A stretch of 64,000 nucleotides of DNA, taken from positions 191,509,548 to 191,573,547 of the forward strand of contig NC_064618.1 in assembly GCF_023898315.1 (NCBI RefSeq), in the 5' to 3' direction. The notes below the pieces were generated by a model. That model had not been told where the DNA came from. It searched no databases and saw only the letters and a program-made list of their open reading frames with translations. Below, piece after piece: positions 23,500 through 35,335 of the stretch. How positions within the stretch are numbered: position 1 is the stretch's first letter; the number at the start of each line of letters is the position of its first letter. A program made the position numbers and the translations under genes. Origin of the DNA: Schistocerca nitens. Taxonomy: Eukaryota; Arthropoda; Insecta; Orthoptera; Acrididae.

Positions 23500-24089
23500 T
23501 CAAGAAATGTGTTTTCAGGGACTGTCCTCTAGGCTCATTCAGAATTATTCATTAACAGAATGATCTTGACATCCATCCTCTGTGGATTTGCTACTTGTAT
23601 ATGTTTGTAATTTTATACTATTTTGTTATGCATTGCCTCATATGAAAATAATTTTGTTTTATGTTGATCATCTCACTATGATATCCCGTTCAGTTTAATG
23701 TCACATATACCACTCTGATTCAGAAGTATGTACTTCATCACACAGTAACACAAGTGTTGTTATATAAGTATTTTTCTAATTTTGTCAGTGTCATTAATGT
23801 TATCTATATACATAAATATTCGAGCAAAACTATGACTATATGTCTAAATGAGCTTGATGGGCTACAAATTTGTAGTATCATCTGGTCATATAGTGACATA
23901 AGTGTTGTACAGACTTATTTTCTAATGCTCTGAATGTCCACTCTAAGTGTACACATGTATGTCAGTGTCTATGTCTGTGTATGTGTCTAAATATGCAGTG
24001 TACTGCTCATAAACCAAGTTTACTGTATAATCTTATAAAAGTGCGGAAGAATTTCAACGGTAACACAGTATGTGTGAATGTGTAAGAAC
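23500..24089. other. AT-rich spacer
   Basis: No coding or RNA feature could be supported. Confidence 0.4.
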
Positions 24090-24099
24090 TGACTCTCCA

Positions 24100-24290
24100 G
24101 TTCCGCTGTGGCCGAGCAGTTCTAGGCGCTTCAGTCCGGAACTGCGCTGCTGCTACAGTCGCAGGTTCGAATCCTGCCTCGGGCATGGATGTGTGTGATG
24201 TTCTTAGGTTAGTAATATTTAAGTACTTCTAAGTCTAGGGGACTGATGACCTCCGATGTTAAGTCCCATAGTCCTTAGAGCCATTTGAAT
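24100..24290 (+). repeat. Main tRNA-derived SINE (S3)
   Basis: Plus-strand copy with box A GTGGCCGAGCAGTTCTAGGC and B box GGTTCGAATCC. Target duplication TGACTCTCCA / TGACTGTCCA (24090-24099 and 24293-24302, one mismatch). Confidence 0.9.
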
Positions 24291-24551
24291 TTTGACTGTC
24301 CATTTGACTCTAGTTATTAATAAATTTGAATATCAAGCCATTCATGTCTGTTGTGAGGTTCTCAAGTCATTGCGTTCTCTTATAACTTCAGTAAGAACAA
24401 AGAGTAAGTTTCTATGGAATTTTCTTAACTGTTTCTTCCATTACTTAAATATAATACAAATAAATTACCCTTACACCAGCAAACATTAACGAGTGTGAGC
24501 AGGCCTGTGGACAATATAATATGTCCCATAAGGCACATCAGTCAATGACAA

Positions 24552-24750
24552 AAATGTTCAAATGTGTGTGAAATCTTATGGGACTTAACTGCTAAGGTCA
24601 TCAGTCCCTAAGCTTACGCACTACTTAACCTAAATTATCCTAAGGACAAATACACACACCCATGCTCAAGGGAGGACTCGAAACTCCGCAGGGACCAGCC
24701 GCACAGTCCATCACCGCGGCACCATAGACCGCTCGGCTAATCCCGCGCGG
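24552..24750 (-). repeat. Main tRNA-derived SINE (S4), divergent copy
   Basis: Minus-strand copy with a perfect 13-bp target duplication CAGTCAATGACAA (24539-24551 and 24751-24763). Compared with the other copies it has a distinct 3' end (TGTGTGTGAAATCTTATGGG) and a mutated B-box region (ACTCGAAACTCC on the plus strand), so it probably belongs to a different subfamily. Confidence 0.9.
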
Positions 24751-24769
24751 CAGTCAATGACAATCATGA

Positions 24770-26580
24770 AATAGAATTAAAAATAGTACTCACAGTCAGA
24801 AAGAAAGTCTTTGATATGCACGAGCAGCAAACATGTCTCACCAGAGCTATATTGACAGCCAAGTTGAAAATACGTGAAACGACTTGAAATGGCGCGATAT
24901 TATGTGGCAGTGATTTCGAAAACTGTCCTGTGTCCTGTGTAATTATCCAATGTGCAAATCCGACTAGTAAATCAACCATTAACGTTGCATGAAAAATGCA
25001 AGTAGCAACAACAAATAGCAATGACTGCAATTATTAACAGCTGTATCTTTTCCTTTTGGTGCAGTAAAGGGGTCTTGTTATGCACTGCATGCTGAGGCTT
25101 TCAGCTGGCTATCCAAAGGCGAGAGCCACCAGGGGCAACCACACCTAGTAAAGATTTTTCTGCTGAAAGCCAAAGTTTCCTGGACCTAAACGCAGGGAAG
25201 AGTGGTCTACTAACCAAACGCTACAGGAGGGACTAGCAAGGGAAGCCAGCCCATCATAAGGCTTCATTGTGCGTGAAGTGAAACGAATCCCTCTTATCAA
25301 ATATAAGTATCAGAAGGACAGGAGGAGAAATGCGCTGCTAGTGTGAGATCAGCCATTTAGCCTAGAGGAGACCAGCTAGACTGTTTGTTCAGTGTTTAAT
25401 AATGTGATGTCTGATTGGCTCTTAGTCATTATTTTGTAGTGGGGGTGAGTTCACGTATGTGTGTGTACACAGACACATTCTCATTCGCTATTATTACATA
25501 TACTGTATCTTATGTAGCGGGGGGGGGGGGTTATTTTCTTCCTTTTGCTTCATTTTTTAACCATGGCAATATCTGTAAAAATTGGGAATTTGTTAGCATG
25601 TTTATTAAATTATCATCGGTCTGAACTCACAAGGGCCATGGGAATTGGCCGGCAAGATTCCGATACTGGCAGAACTTGCTAAGCTTTTTAGAGGAGAGTA
25701 ATGAAGCTCCTGCTCCAGACACATTGCAGAAGACACTCACATTATGAATGATATATTAATTTGGAAAAGGTGGGATTAAATGTTCCTTAGAGTTACGCTG
25801 AAGTATGGATGTGTTTCACCAGGCTGCAAAAATGTATTGCATTTTGTTTGGTCTGTAACTATAGTCTGGAACTGGAAAGAGCTGTAATTGGGAACTACCG
25901 GAATGTGTGTCACAGGAAGATATAATGACAGATTCACTTCACAAATCATTTTACTCGAGAGAATGCCAATTATGTTAGTTTACAGAAAAATATTCCAAAA
26001 ATGTAAAGTTTAGAATTAAAAGAGTGAAACGAATATGATACGTTGATGAATGAGGTAAATGGCATCATTTACTTCCAAGGAATCGTTAACTGTGCAGAAC
26101 ATATCCTTAGTTATTTCTGAGCAGTAAGAAAGATACAGTAATGACTTCAGAGATACTGCAATGAAAAAAATTCTCGTTCTTAACTTCAAGAAATTGACCA
26201 TGGCTGTTACTCGTAACTCTCTTCTCAGCACTTATGTATTGGTCAACGGAGAATGAAAAAAGTTCCTAGGATGGGAAGACCATGCGGTCTGAACCCCATA
26301 ATTACATGGTATTTTTTTTATTTCATTACGCTGCACAATGTGCAGTTGAGTACTAATATTTCCAACACATGGCACATTGTAGTGGCGCCTCTTCCACAAA
26401 ATCCATTCCTTTGTTTGTTGTCTATGGTTCTTCTTTGCTCAATATTCTGCTTCATGTTTCTAATATTACCTTTCCTTTCGATCATAAAGCACTGGACGGA
26501 AAGAATCACGGAGAAAACAACAAAAATGAAGTCAAAAGTATATTATTTGTTGCTTGTAGGAAAGCCGTCAAACAGATTAT
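24770..26580. other. No gene seen
   Basis: AT-rich DNA with a poly-G tract at 25519-25530. Short frames have no recognisable product. Confidence 0.45.
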
Positions 26581-26582
26581 AA

Positions 26583-26800
26583 CATGAAACTTCCCGCCAC
26601 ATCAAAGCTTTGTGATGATAGAGACCCATGCCTTTGACGTGGAGGATCTGTACCAACTGTCCTTCCCAAGCATGACTCACAACCTTTCCTCACAGTTTTA
26701 TTTCCAGCTGTACCTAATCTCCAAACTTCACTTAGAAACGTCGACCAGGCTGTGACTAAGCAATGTCTCCGCAACATGCTCATCCATTTACCCATTCAGA
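26583..26800 (-). repeat. Possible degenerate tRNA-like repeat
   Basis: The stretch from GAAACTTCCCGCCACATCAA to TAAGCAATGTCTCCGCAACA resembles a common orthopteran repeat I know from memory, in which a tRNA-like head lies on the minus strand. The copy is too diverged for the boxes to be read. Confidence 0.35.
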
Positions 26801-27368
26801 TCAAACTAGAACACCTGTTTATCGAAGGAAAAAACTCCAAATGGTAAAGTGCTGCCGACTTCACATTCGAGGCTGAATTTTTACGATATACCTCGTTGCC
26901 TGTAGTTACCCATCACACCTTCGTTCAATTAACGCACCATGACCATTCCATTCTCTCACTAGGTCCCTTACCCACAGAATCCCTGCTACGTACTTAGAGT
27001 TGCTTAACTGCCAACACACACAAACACACACACACTTTTCCAACCCAAATCCATCTAAATCTGCTTTTTGTATTAGCATTTCCATCTACCTGTACAAATT
27101 TTCCCTCTCCCTCACCAACACCTTCAAGCGTTCCAGTCATTATTAAATTATTCTTTGTTGCCGTAGTATGCGTACCGTCAGCCCATCCCTTCTCCTAGTC
27201 GAGGGATGATGCTCAGCTCCTTTCTCCCCATTTGTATTCAGTAGCCGCTACAGCTGCATGACCTCTAAAAATGTAATGGCTCTAGTTTCTCCCCTTTGTT
27301 TTCAACGTGTTAGTATACAAACAAAGCAATGAAATTTTCACTAATGTTATGTCTTCAGAACTGTAGAC
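26801..27368. other. Pyrimidine-rich spacer
   Basis: C/T-rich DNA with a short interrupted (CA)n run at 27013-27035. No gene seen. Confidence 0.4.
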
Positions 27369-27380
27369 TCTTGACGCAGC

Positions 27381-27583
27381 GCCGGCCACGGTGGTCTCGC
27401 GGTTCTAGGCGCGCAGTCCGGAACCGTGCGACTGCTACGATCGCAGGTTCGAATCCTGCCTCGGGCATGGATGTGTGTGATGTCCTTAGGTTAGTTAGGT
27501 TTAAGTAGTTCTAAGTTCTAGGGGACTAATGACCACAGCAGTTGAGTCCCATAGTGCTCAGAGCCATTTGAACCATTTGAAAA
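27381..27583 (+). repeat. Main tRNA-derived SINE (S5)
   Basis: Plus-strand copy with a perfect 12-bp target duplication TCTTGACGCAGC (27369-27380 and 27584-27595). The A-box region has lost a base or two (GCGGTTCTAGGCGCGCAG). Intact B box GGTTCGAATCC. Confidence 0.95.
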
Positions 27584-27599
27584 TCTTGACGCAGCAGCT

Positions 27600-28320
27600 A
27601 TAGAAGGTTTGCTGCCCCTACCGAGGAGTAGTTACATTTGCGTGGCCACGTCGTTTCCGACATTTGCACCTACGGTGGGGTGGTATTTATTGCCGACATT
27701 TACACGGTATACTCCAATACGCGCACTCGGGCGCCACCGAGCGTTTCCCAGCACATTAACAATAGAAATACATCGATTAACAGAACATTATCCCGTTGAT
27801 ATCGGTGGCATTCAAAGGACATCAGAGAATAGCCCGGCAGGTAGTGTGGGCTAGTTGCTATGGCTCGAGTTTGTCGCAAAACAGCGAATCCATACTGTGT
27901 TCGGAATATAGCGCAGAGATCATTCCGCCATTTCCTGAACTAGAGCGATGTAGCTGTTGAATATTTTCAAATAAATTTTATTTGATTTTGAGTGTGGAGG
28001 CATAAAGGTGTAATATTCAGCTTCAGTTCATACTTTCGAAAGAAGAAGCGATACTATCAAACTAGTATTAATATTTACCTAGCGTAATGTAGATTGGATA
28101 GAAATAACGAAATCTCGCTCACACAAGCCGAAACCCTTGAGTGCACAGTCGCAAGTTCAGATCTCGGAAGGTCCATGTGAAACTAATAGCTCCTAATGAC
28201 TTAACAAGTGCATCTAAGACAGAGAATGAATGTCTGGAAGGTCCAGATATCAACCTTCCGACGGATGTACATATTACTCTTCACAAAATAGAATCGTCGA
28301 CATTCAACGAATGTTCGAAA
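27600..28320. other. No gene seen
   Basis: No supportable coding or RNA feature. Confidence 0.4.
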
Positions 28321-28327
28321 CAAACCA

Positions 28328-29370
28328 TTAGCTTGCATCATGAATGCTCATGGAAAATGGCGCGCCACAGTGACCACAGAAGTTCGCACCATAAGATCGA
28401 AGGCGAGCTCCTGCAGGACGTTCAGCTAGGTATCCACTCTTAAATAATCCGTATAGAATGATACTGGTGTAACTGGGTGATGTGAACTGATGGGACGTGA
28501 TGATATGCAACTGAACTCGAAACAGTCTGTCCTGGTGATTATCTTGAATGTGGCTGTCCTCTAAGGCGCAGCTGCAGATAGAGCACGGAAAAAAGACATC
28601 CATAGGGCGAATTTGTTCAGTGGTTCGAGGTGGTATGAACTGCAAGGCCACACACTTTTCAGGAGGGATAATTTGCTCTAAAGGAGTATGAGTTTTATAC
28701 GCAGACCAGGAATCAAGCGAAAGTAACTTATGTTGACCAGATATTAGCCGAAAGCAGTGCTCATACCATAAATGTACTCCTCTTACGCCCATTCTCCCAC
28801 TCTTGCTTTCTGTGAAGTAAACAATTCCTATGCCCTGGCAAGATAACACACACGAGAAAGAAACTTAGTGGCAAAGCATCTCCAACATCTCGCAGCACAA
28901 CAAATAACCCTCCAGCCAATTCACCATCCAGATTAACAGGCGCCACAATTGTATACGAATGCGTACGTTCAAATGATCCTGATACAATACTCTCGGTACC
29001 GCTAATATGCGGGGTTTCCGACATATACATTTCCTCTTCAAATTCCTTACTGAACGATGGGATAAGTTTCTTCATCTTATGTATAAATTTAGGGGCCAGT
29101 TCAACAGTGTGCTGTGCATCGTCACGTTAAATGCTTGGTTAAAAATTTCGTTATCTTACATCTTCCAAACCTGTAGTATTGTTTAAAATTATGCAACCAA
29201 CCACTGCTTCCTCCGAAATTCATGTAATGTATCACAAGTAGTTTGATGTGCACAGTGTAGGAGGTCATTATCACGCACATCTTGTAAATTGTATCGAGCA
29301 TCCTCGAAACGCGCAAACACCAGTTTCTGTAACAGGTGCGCCTTGTGCTCCCTTGAATATCCATAATTTT
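28328..29370 (-). pseudogene. pogo/CENP-B-like transposase relic
   Basis: Minus strand. Near 29190-29364 a helix-turn-helix remnant includes SSGWLHNFKQYYRFGRCKIT, like the CENP-B type DNA-binding domain (GWLxxFKxR...). A catalytic-core remnant at 28761-29075 includes HSYTIVAPVNLDGELAGGLF. The next block at 28328-28849 includes LLSLDSWSAYKT (second Asp) and FIPPRTTEQIRPMDVFF, the family's typical xPPxTTxxIQPxDxxFF region. A CGHCGAPF motif lies at the C-terminus. Stops and frameshifts separate the blocks. It would be a DDE-type DNA transposase. Terminal repeats were not located. Confidence 0.7.
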
Positions 29371-29665
29371 TCTTATGCACTACATGGTCATGCTGCTGCG
29401 GACTTATTCCAAAATCTGTTCACAGTTTTTTTTACGAAACTGCTGACGATCTTACATCTACGTAATCACTTTTAGTACCCGCAACTTGGACTACGATTGT
29501 CCTTTCCTACGTTTCACTGGAGACGGGACTTGTGGCTCCCTGTCCGACGAGGATGATGAATTATGTGGTTCATCACCTGTTTCAGCATCACTTTCACTTG
29601 TTAAGCACTTGTGATCGTTGTGCTCCTCATGTGCATTGTCCACGCAGTCCAGTGTACACTACACC

Positions 29666-29903
29666 CTCGAGCGAGGTGGCGCAGTGGTTAGACACTGGAC
29701 TCGCATTCGGGAGGACGACGGTTCAATCCCGCGTCCGGCCATCCTGATTTAGGTTTTCCGTGATTTCCCTAAATCGCTCCAGGCAAATGCCGGGATGGTT
29801 CCTTTCAAAGGGCACGGCCAACTTCTTTCCCCGTCCTTCTCTAACCCGATGAGACCGATGACCTCGCTGTCTGGTCTCCTTCCCCAAAACAACCAACCAA
29901 CCA
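29666..29903 (+). repeat. Family B tRNA-derived SINE, best copy
   Basis: tRNA-like head GAGGTGGCGCAGTGGTTAGA with B box ACGGTTCAATCCCG, body, and an (AACC)n tail at 29889-29903. Target duplication ACACTACACC at 29656-29665 and 29904-29913. This is the reference copy for the two degenerate ones near the window start. Confidence 0.92.
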
Positions 29904-29913
29904 ACACTACACC

Positions 29914-31735
29914 ACCCGTTCCAGTGACTAACTTGCAGAAACGCTAATACTTCATGTGCCACTTATTTCTCACCCTGTGATATTCCTTGGGTTCCTTTCT
30001 GACACAATGTCAACTTCAACCACTGTTGTCGTAGATGCAGTGCAATGTTCGCTTTGTTCATTGTTGCATTGCTCTGCTTTGTGTCAACACCAGTAGCACC
30101 GTAGCACTGTTGTGAGTTACTCGTCAACTAAGCAGTTAACTACGCTCCGTAGTCTCATGCTGTGCACACCATTTGATACCTCTAGTCCCGCCCTCTGTTG
30201 CCATTAGCAGCCAATATTGTGGCTGCTTGGTAGACGGTACGCGAGGTGTCGAACGCCGTATAAATCATTGGCCTTCTGCGACTTCGCACTCAAGGCGTTC
30301 CTTGTTAGATGTTTTCATGTGCAACGCCAGTCGGATAGTATGGACCATACCAGACCCGGGTGATATGGGTCAACTGAGTAAATCATTTCTGTGTTTTTAG
30401 GGCACAATGGTTTTAGGCAGCAGCGTGGCAGGAGGTTTGACGTGAGTCGTCCGAGACCGCAATAAATCAAGCGCAAGTTCTGCTGTCCAAAGTTTTTACT
30501 TTCGTGTAACTACACTGCAAAAGAAACTAAAATGAGGCGTAGGGGGTAAGCAGATATTGACAGCTTTGATGGGATTTTTCAAACGAACATCGTTTTTGGG
30601 CGATTTTTTGAAGAAAACCTGAACCCATGTGAATGATATGATGGTTGGGCACAAGAACTTTAACAATAGGGCCGGAAGTCTAGTTATTAAATAGAAAACA
30701 GATTTATGTTGGTTTTCAGCTTCAAAAATTAGATGCGTATTATGTAGGTAACTTGCATCGGTGAAAGAACCTAAAATATTATTTTCCGTAGTAAATTAAC
30801 ATATCTGTTGGAAATTTTTACTTTAGGTTTTTATTACGTTGCATTTTCCATGAAAAATAGATTCAATTTCTCTGTGAATCATGAAACTACGCTTTTTACT
30901 TAAAATCCCGTGTTTTGTTGTTAGGCCCGTACTACCCAAAACTTATTAACGTCTCGAAATATAGGTCTCAGAAAACTTTTCTTGGTAAATGTCATTTTGA
31001 TTATAAATCCATTTTTTGCCGTTTAAACAAAAACAACCGTTCAGTTAAAAGTTTTATGCAATAGCGCACTTCAGAACAACATAAGTTTCGGCTTAGGTTG
31101 CTCGTACTAGTCGTCGCTCCCCTACATAACAGTGACAGAGAAAAAAGAGGCAAATGGCAGCGGGAGTGGGTGGCGAGTGGAGCACTGGCTTGTTTGGGAC
31201 TGAGGGCCTGTTGAGTTGACATTATTATTGTTATATTTTTTTATCTTTTCCTTTTGCTCGAATTTTACCAAGGAGTGCCTGGATGTGACGCCAATTTGGA
31301 ACACCCGACGTCCTTGCAGTGAGAGGCTAACACTTTTATTTTTCCATTTTTTCCTCTTCTTGTTTTTTCTCTACTTTTTTTCAAGGAGACCTCAGATGTG
31401 ACGCCAATTGGCAACGTCCATCCTTGGAGAGATCCAGGTGTCAAACTGAGAACCTGACCCAAATGGACCCGGTGGCGCCAGTGGAAGTGTCTTCTCGCAC
31501 CCGTCGATCGCTGAGTCTATAAGACCAATAAGACCAATATTTCAACAACTAAATTCGAACCCAGTTTCCACTGCACATTCCTGCCATTAATTTTATCCAG
31601 GGCTTAATGTCGACCATAACGCCCCAGGGCGGCGTTCCGGTGCCTTTCGTGGAATGTTTTGGAACTCACTGCAACAAGTCGACGCCGGAAGTTTGAAGTT
31701 ATGCCCTAGTATTAAATCACAACGTCCAAAGTAAT
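29914..31735. other. No gene seen
   Basis: AT-rich. Positions 31268-31440 hold two related segments about 115 bp apart (AAGGAGTGCCTGGATGTGAC and AAGGAGACCTCAGATGTGAC, each followed by GCCAATT...) inside T-rich DNA; origin unknown. Confidence 0.4.
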
Positions 31736-31737
31736 GC

Positions 31738-31738
<1 letters not shown>

Positions 31739-31776
<38 letters not shown>

Positions 31777-31777
31777 A
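31739..31777. repeat. Compound (AT)n(GT)n microsatellite
   Basis: Alternating AT units are followed directly by alternating GT units, on the plus strand. Confidence 0.95.
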
Positions 31778-31779
31778 CC

Positions 31780-32440
31780 AAAGGTAAGTTGATCCAAACT
31801 CCCCAGTTGTGATCGGTACATATCGCCTTTTGGATTTTTTGGATTGCCAGACAACCCTCAGCCATCTAGTAGCATGGCTACGTTTCGTGTTACGTATGTT
31901 AACGAGAAACGAATAGTGTAAGCAGTGTTTTAACCTGTTGGTCTGTATAATGTGCTTTCACGTTATTTTGTTTCTTCGGTGTCGCAACTTATACCATAGC
32001 TGCTGATCATAGCACTGCCCACACATGGCCAAAAGCCGGAATCACTTTCATGAGCATTACGCTTCATTACTACATTATGTCACAAGTAGGGCTAGCATTC
32101 CACTTCACAGGTAATTATCATACTATATTCCATTTTCATTATCGTCATATAACGACTGCGTCTTTCACGTTACCGTCAACTGACCTCTCTTACTAAATGT
32201 CGTACGTATGTTTAATATCACCTCACCGGTAAATGTCGTAGTTATTTCTGCTCTATGAGAGATTGTTTTAATTGACTGAGTGTATCTGAGGTGTATGACC
32301 AATAACTGCAGCAGGCTATGTAGCGTTTAAGAAATACGCTACAGGAAAAGAAGTAGCGCCAGGGAATAAAGGGTGCATACTGAGAAGTTGCAGTATTATT
32401 GAATCACTTGTCACGGTCATCGGCCATTAGATCACGCTCA
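31780..32440. other. No gene seen
   Basis: No supportable coding or RNA feature. Confidence 0.4.
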
Positions 32441-32459
32441 AGAGGCCAGTTTTAGAGGT

Positions 32460-33290
32460 CAACAGTGTTTTCCTCATTCGTTCTGGATTACAAACATGCC
32501 CCACCGACGAATACAGTGACACAGAGCGTTGCAAGTAAGCCCCGATGTCCGAAGGCGCTGTGGCTCGCGATGAGCGGCCTTCCTCGGTATCTCCCTGTGA
32601 TCGAACTGAACAATTTCAGCTATTTGAATGGGGTTTCATTGTGGGCATACCGGAAACTGTATCTATGCTGTTCATTTTTGGAACACAACCTTCGAGCAGC
32701 TTAGAGACAGAAGTGATGACACTTTATGCAGGGCCAGACCATCATTTTGCAGGACAATGCTCAAGCACGTACTCTGCAAGCTGTTATTGAATTGTTTGAC
32801 TGATGGGGCTGCTAAGTGCTATACCACCTACTGCACTCCCCTGACTTCAGCCCTCGTGAGTTCAAATGGTTCAAATGGCTCTGAGCACTATGGTACTTAA
32901 CTCCTGAGGTCACCAGTCCCCGAGAACTTAGAACTACTTAAACCTAACTAACCTAAGGACATCACACACATCCATGCCCGAGGCAGGATTCGAACCTGTG
33001 ACCGTAGCGGTCGCGTAGTTCCACACTGTAGCGCCTAGAACCGCTCGGCCACGCCGGCCGGCCCTCGTGAGTTCAACTCGATTTCTAAACTGAAGGAAAC
33101 ACTTCACGGAATTCGCTTCAGAACTGCTACAAATTCGTCGGACAATATACCGCGCCGCTCGAACTCTCAAGACAGCTGGCACTGATAAAAGTATCCTACG
33201 ACTTCCACATCGCTGTCAACGGGGGTTATACACAATGCTGGTGACTAGTTAAAAGGTCAGTAAAACTTTGAAGGACGTATATACTTTGTA
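32460..33290 (+). mobile_element. Internally deleted Tc1/mariner relic
   Basis: The translation near 32609-32650 (QFQLFEWGFIVGI) matches the start of the Tc1 helix-turn-helix region (FERGxIVGxRE). About 100 bases later, ILQDNAQARTLQAV (32750-32790) matches the second catalytic block, followed by HSPDFSPREFN split by SINE S6. The part between them is missing, so the central catalytic region is deleted. Terminal repeats are not clear. Confidence 0.65.
32866..33061 (-). repeat. Main tRNA-derived SINE (S6) inside a Tc1 relic
   Basis: Minus-strand copy with a perfect 15-bp target duplication CCCTCGTGAGTTCAA (32851-32865 and 33062-33076). It splits the relic's SPDFSP block. Confidence 0.96.
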
Positions 33291-33307
33291 CTAGCTGTAA
33301 ATAAATA

Positions 33308-34729
33308 CACTCCTGGAAATGGAAAAAAGAACACATTGACACCGGTGTGTCAGACCCACCATACTTGCTCCGGACACTGCGAGAGGGCTGTACAAGCAAT
33401 GATCACACGCACGGCACAGCGGACACACCAGGAACCGCGGTGTTGGCCGTCGAATGGCGCTAGCTGCGCAGCATTTGTGCACCGCCGCCGTCAGTGTCAG
33501 CCAGTTTGCCGTGGCATACGGAGCTCCATCGCAGTCTTTAACACTGGTAGCATGCCGCGACAGCGTGGACGTGAACCGTATGTGCAGTTGACGGACTTTG
33601 AGCGAGGGCGTATAGTGGGCATGCGGGAGGCCGGGTGGACGTACCGCCGAATTGCTCAACACGTGGGGCGTGAGGTCTCCACAGTACATCGATGTTGTCG
33701 CCAGTGGTCGTCGGAAGGTGCACGTGCCCGTCGACCTGGGACCGGTCCGCAGCGACGCACGGATGCACGCCAAGACCGTAGGATCCTACGCAGTGCCGTA
33801 GGGGACCGCACCGCCACTTCCCAGCAAATTAGGGACACTGTTGCTCCTGGAGTATCGGCGAGGACCATTCGCAACCGTCTCCATGAAGCTGGGCTACGGT
33901 CCCGCACACCGTTAGGCCGTCTTCCGCTCACGCCCCAACATCGTGCAGCCCGCCTCCAGTGGTGTCGCGATAGGCGTGAATGGAGGGACGAATGGAGACG
34001 TGTCGTCTTCAGCGATGAGAGTCGCTTCTGCCTTGGTGCCAATGATGGTCGTATGCGTGTTTGGCGCCGTGCAGGTGAGCGCCACAATTAGGACTGCATA
34101 CGACCGAGGCACACAGGGCCAACACCCGGCATCATGGTGTGGGGAGCGATCTCCTACACTGGCCGTACACCACTGGTGATCGTCGAGGGGACGCTGAATA
34201 GTGCACGGTACATCCAAACCGTCATCGAACCCATCGTTCTACCATTCCTAGACCGGCAAGGGAACTTGCTGTTCCAACAGGACAATGCACGTCCGCATGT
34301 ATCCCGTGCCACCCAACGTGCTCTAGAAGGTGTAAGTCAACTACCCTGGCCAGCAAGATCTCCGGATCTGTCCCCCATTGAGCATGTTTGGGACTGGATG
34401 AAGCGTCGTCTCACGCGGTCTGCACGTCCAGCACGAACGCTGGTCCAACTGAGGCGCCAGGTGGAAATGGCATGGCAAGCCGTTCCACAGGAGTACATCC
34501 AGCATCTCTACGATCGTCTCCATGGGAGAATAGCAGCCTGCATTGCTGCGAAAGGTGGATATACACTGTACTAGTGCCGACATTGTGCATGCTCTGTTGC
34601 CTGTGTCTATGTGCCTGTGGTTCTGTCAGTGTGATCATGTGATGTATCTGACCCCAGGAATGTGTCAATAAAGTTTCCCCTTCCTGGGACAATGAATTCA
34701 CGGTGTTCTTATTTCAATTTCCAGGAGTG
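33308..34729 (+). mobile_element. Tc1-like DNA transposon, copy 2 (1422 bp)
   Basis: The element lies between TA dinucleotides (33306-33307 and 34730-34731). Its ~27-bp terminal inverted repeats start CACTCCTGGAAATGG at the left and CACTCCTGGAAATTG at the right, with two mismatches. It has the same length as the copy at 3456-4877 and the opposite orientation in the window. Confidence 0.96.
33552..34574 (+). pseudogene. Tc1-like transposase with one nonsense codon (Q180 to stop)
   Basis: A 340-codon frame from ATG at 33552 to TAG at 34572-34574, encoding a cut-and-paste DDE transposase. The helix-turn-helix region is at about residues 10-110, with W29 intact. Catalytic residues: D155 in FSDESRF, D244 in QQDNARPH and E277 in SPIEHVWD, giving a D-32-E spacing between the last two, against 34 in typical Tc1. 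The only break is TAG at 34089-34091, where copy 1 has CAG (Gln). Between the stop and the end the frame stays open. No separate host promoter was seen; the terminal region upstream would hold it. Confidence 0.94.
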
Positions 34730-34734
34730 TAGTT

Positions 34735-35335
34735 GCCACTATTACCCTTGTAAATAACCCTGCCCTTGAGGATGTTACATTACTTCCCGGCAGTGTGGTA
34801 ACTTCCACAGAAGTATTGGCCTCATAAAAGCCGGAAAATTGAAAAAAAAAAAGAGAATGAATCTAAGTATTCCATAACCAACGACTACCACCTTCACTAA
34901 ACAGACAAACTGCTGAACAGTATCAAATGAAGATAGTCGTTACACATGTGATTATAATGTTGGCAAAGTGATTTTCTCTGACATCTGTTTTCCTTTGAAA
35001 TTTTTCAATGTATAAAAATTTGTTATATTTTTGTACTGTTGATGTACGAGAATCACGCTGTCGTGTGCGACTGCGTGGAGACCTGTGCTAAGACCCGTGT
35101 TTACTCGCTAAGCTCCCAAGCTACACCAAGAGCTATAAATTTTTCTCTGTGCTTTCACTAAAAAAAAAAGCTTTATACATATCTTATACAATTGACCCCT
35201 CCATCACAACCTCACGGTTGTGTGGCACAACTCGCATGGAGGCGGAGTACCTGTTGTTTTCTTACCCAGGTTCGGCTTGCATATTTACAGTAAATTAATC
35301 GGTATACTTCAGAGCGAGTCGTGTGTTACGTGTTC
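34735..35335. other. Spacer with TATA-like box
   Basis: AT-rich DNA. A CTATAAATTT motif lies at about 35135-35145, 200 bp before the CpG-dense block. No gene seen. Confidence 0.4.
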
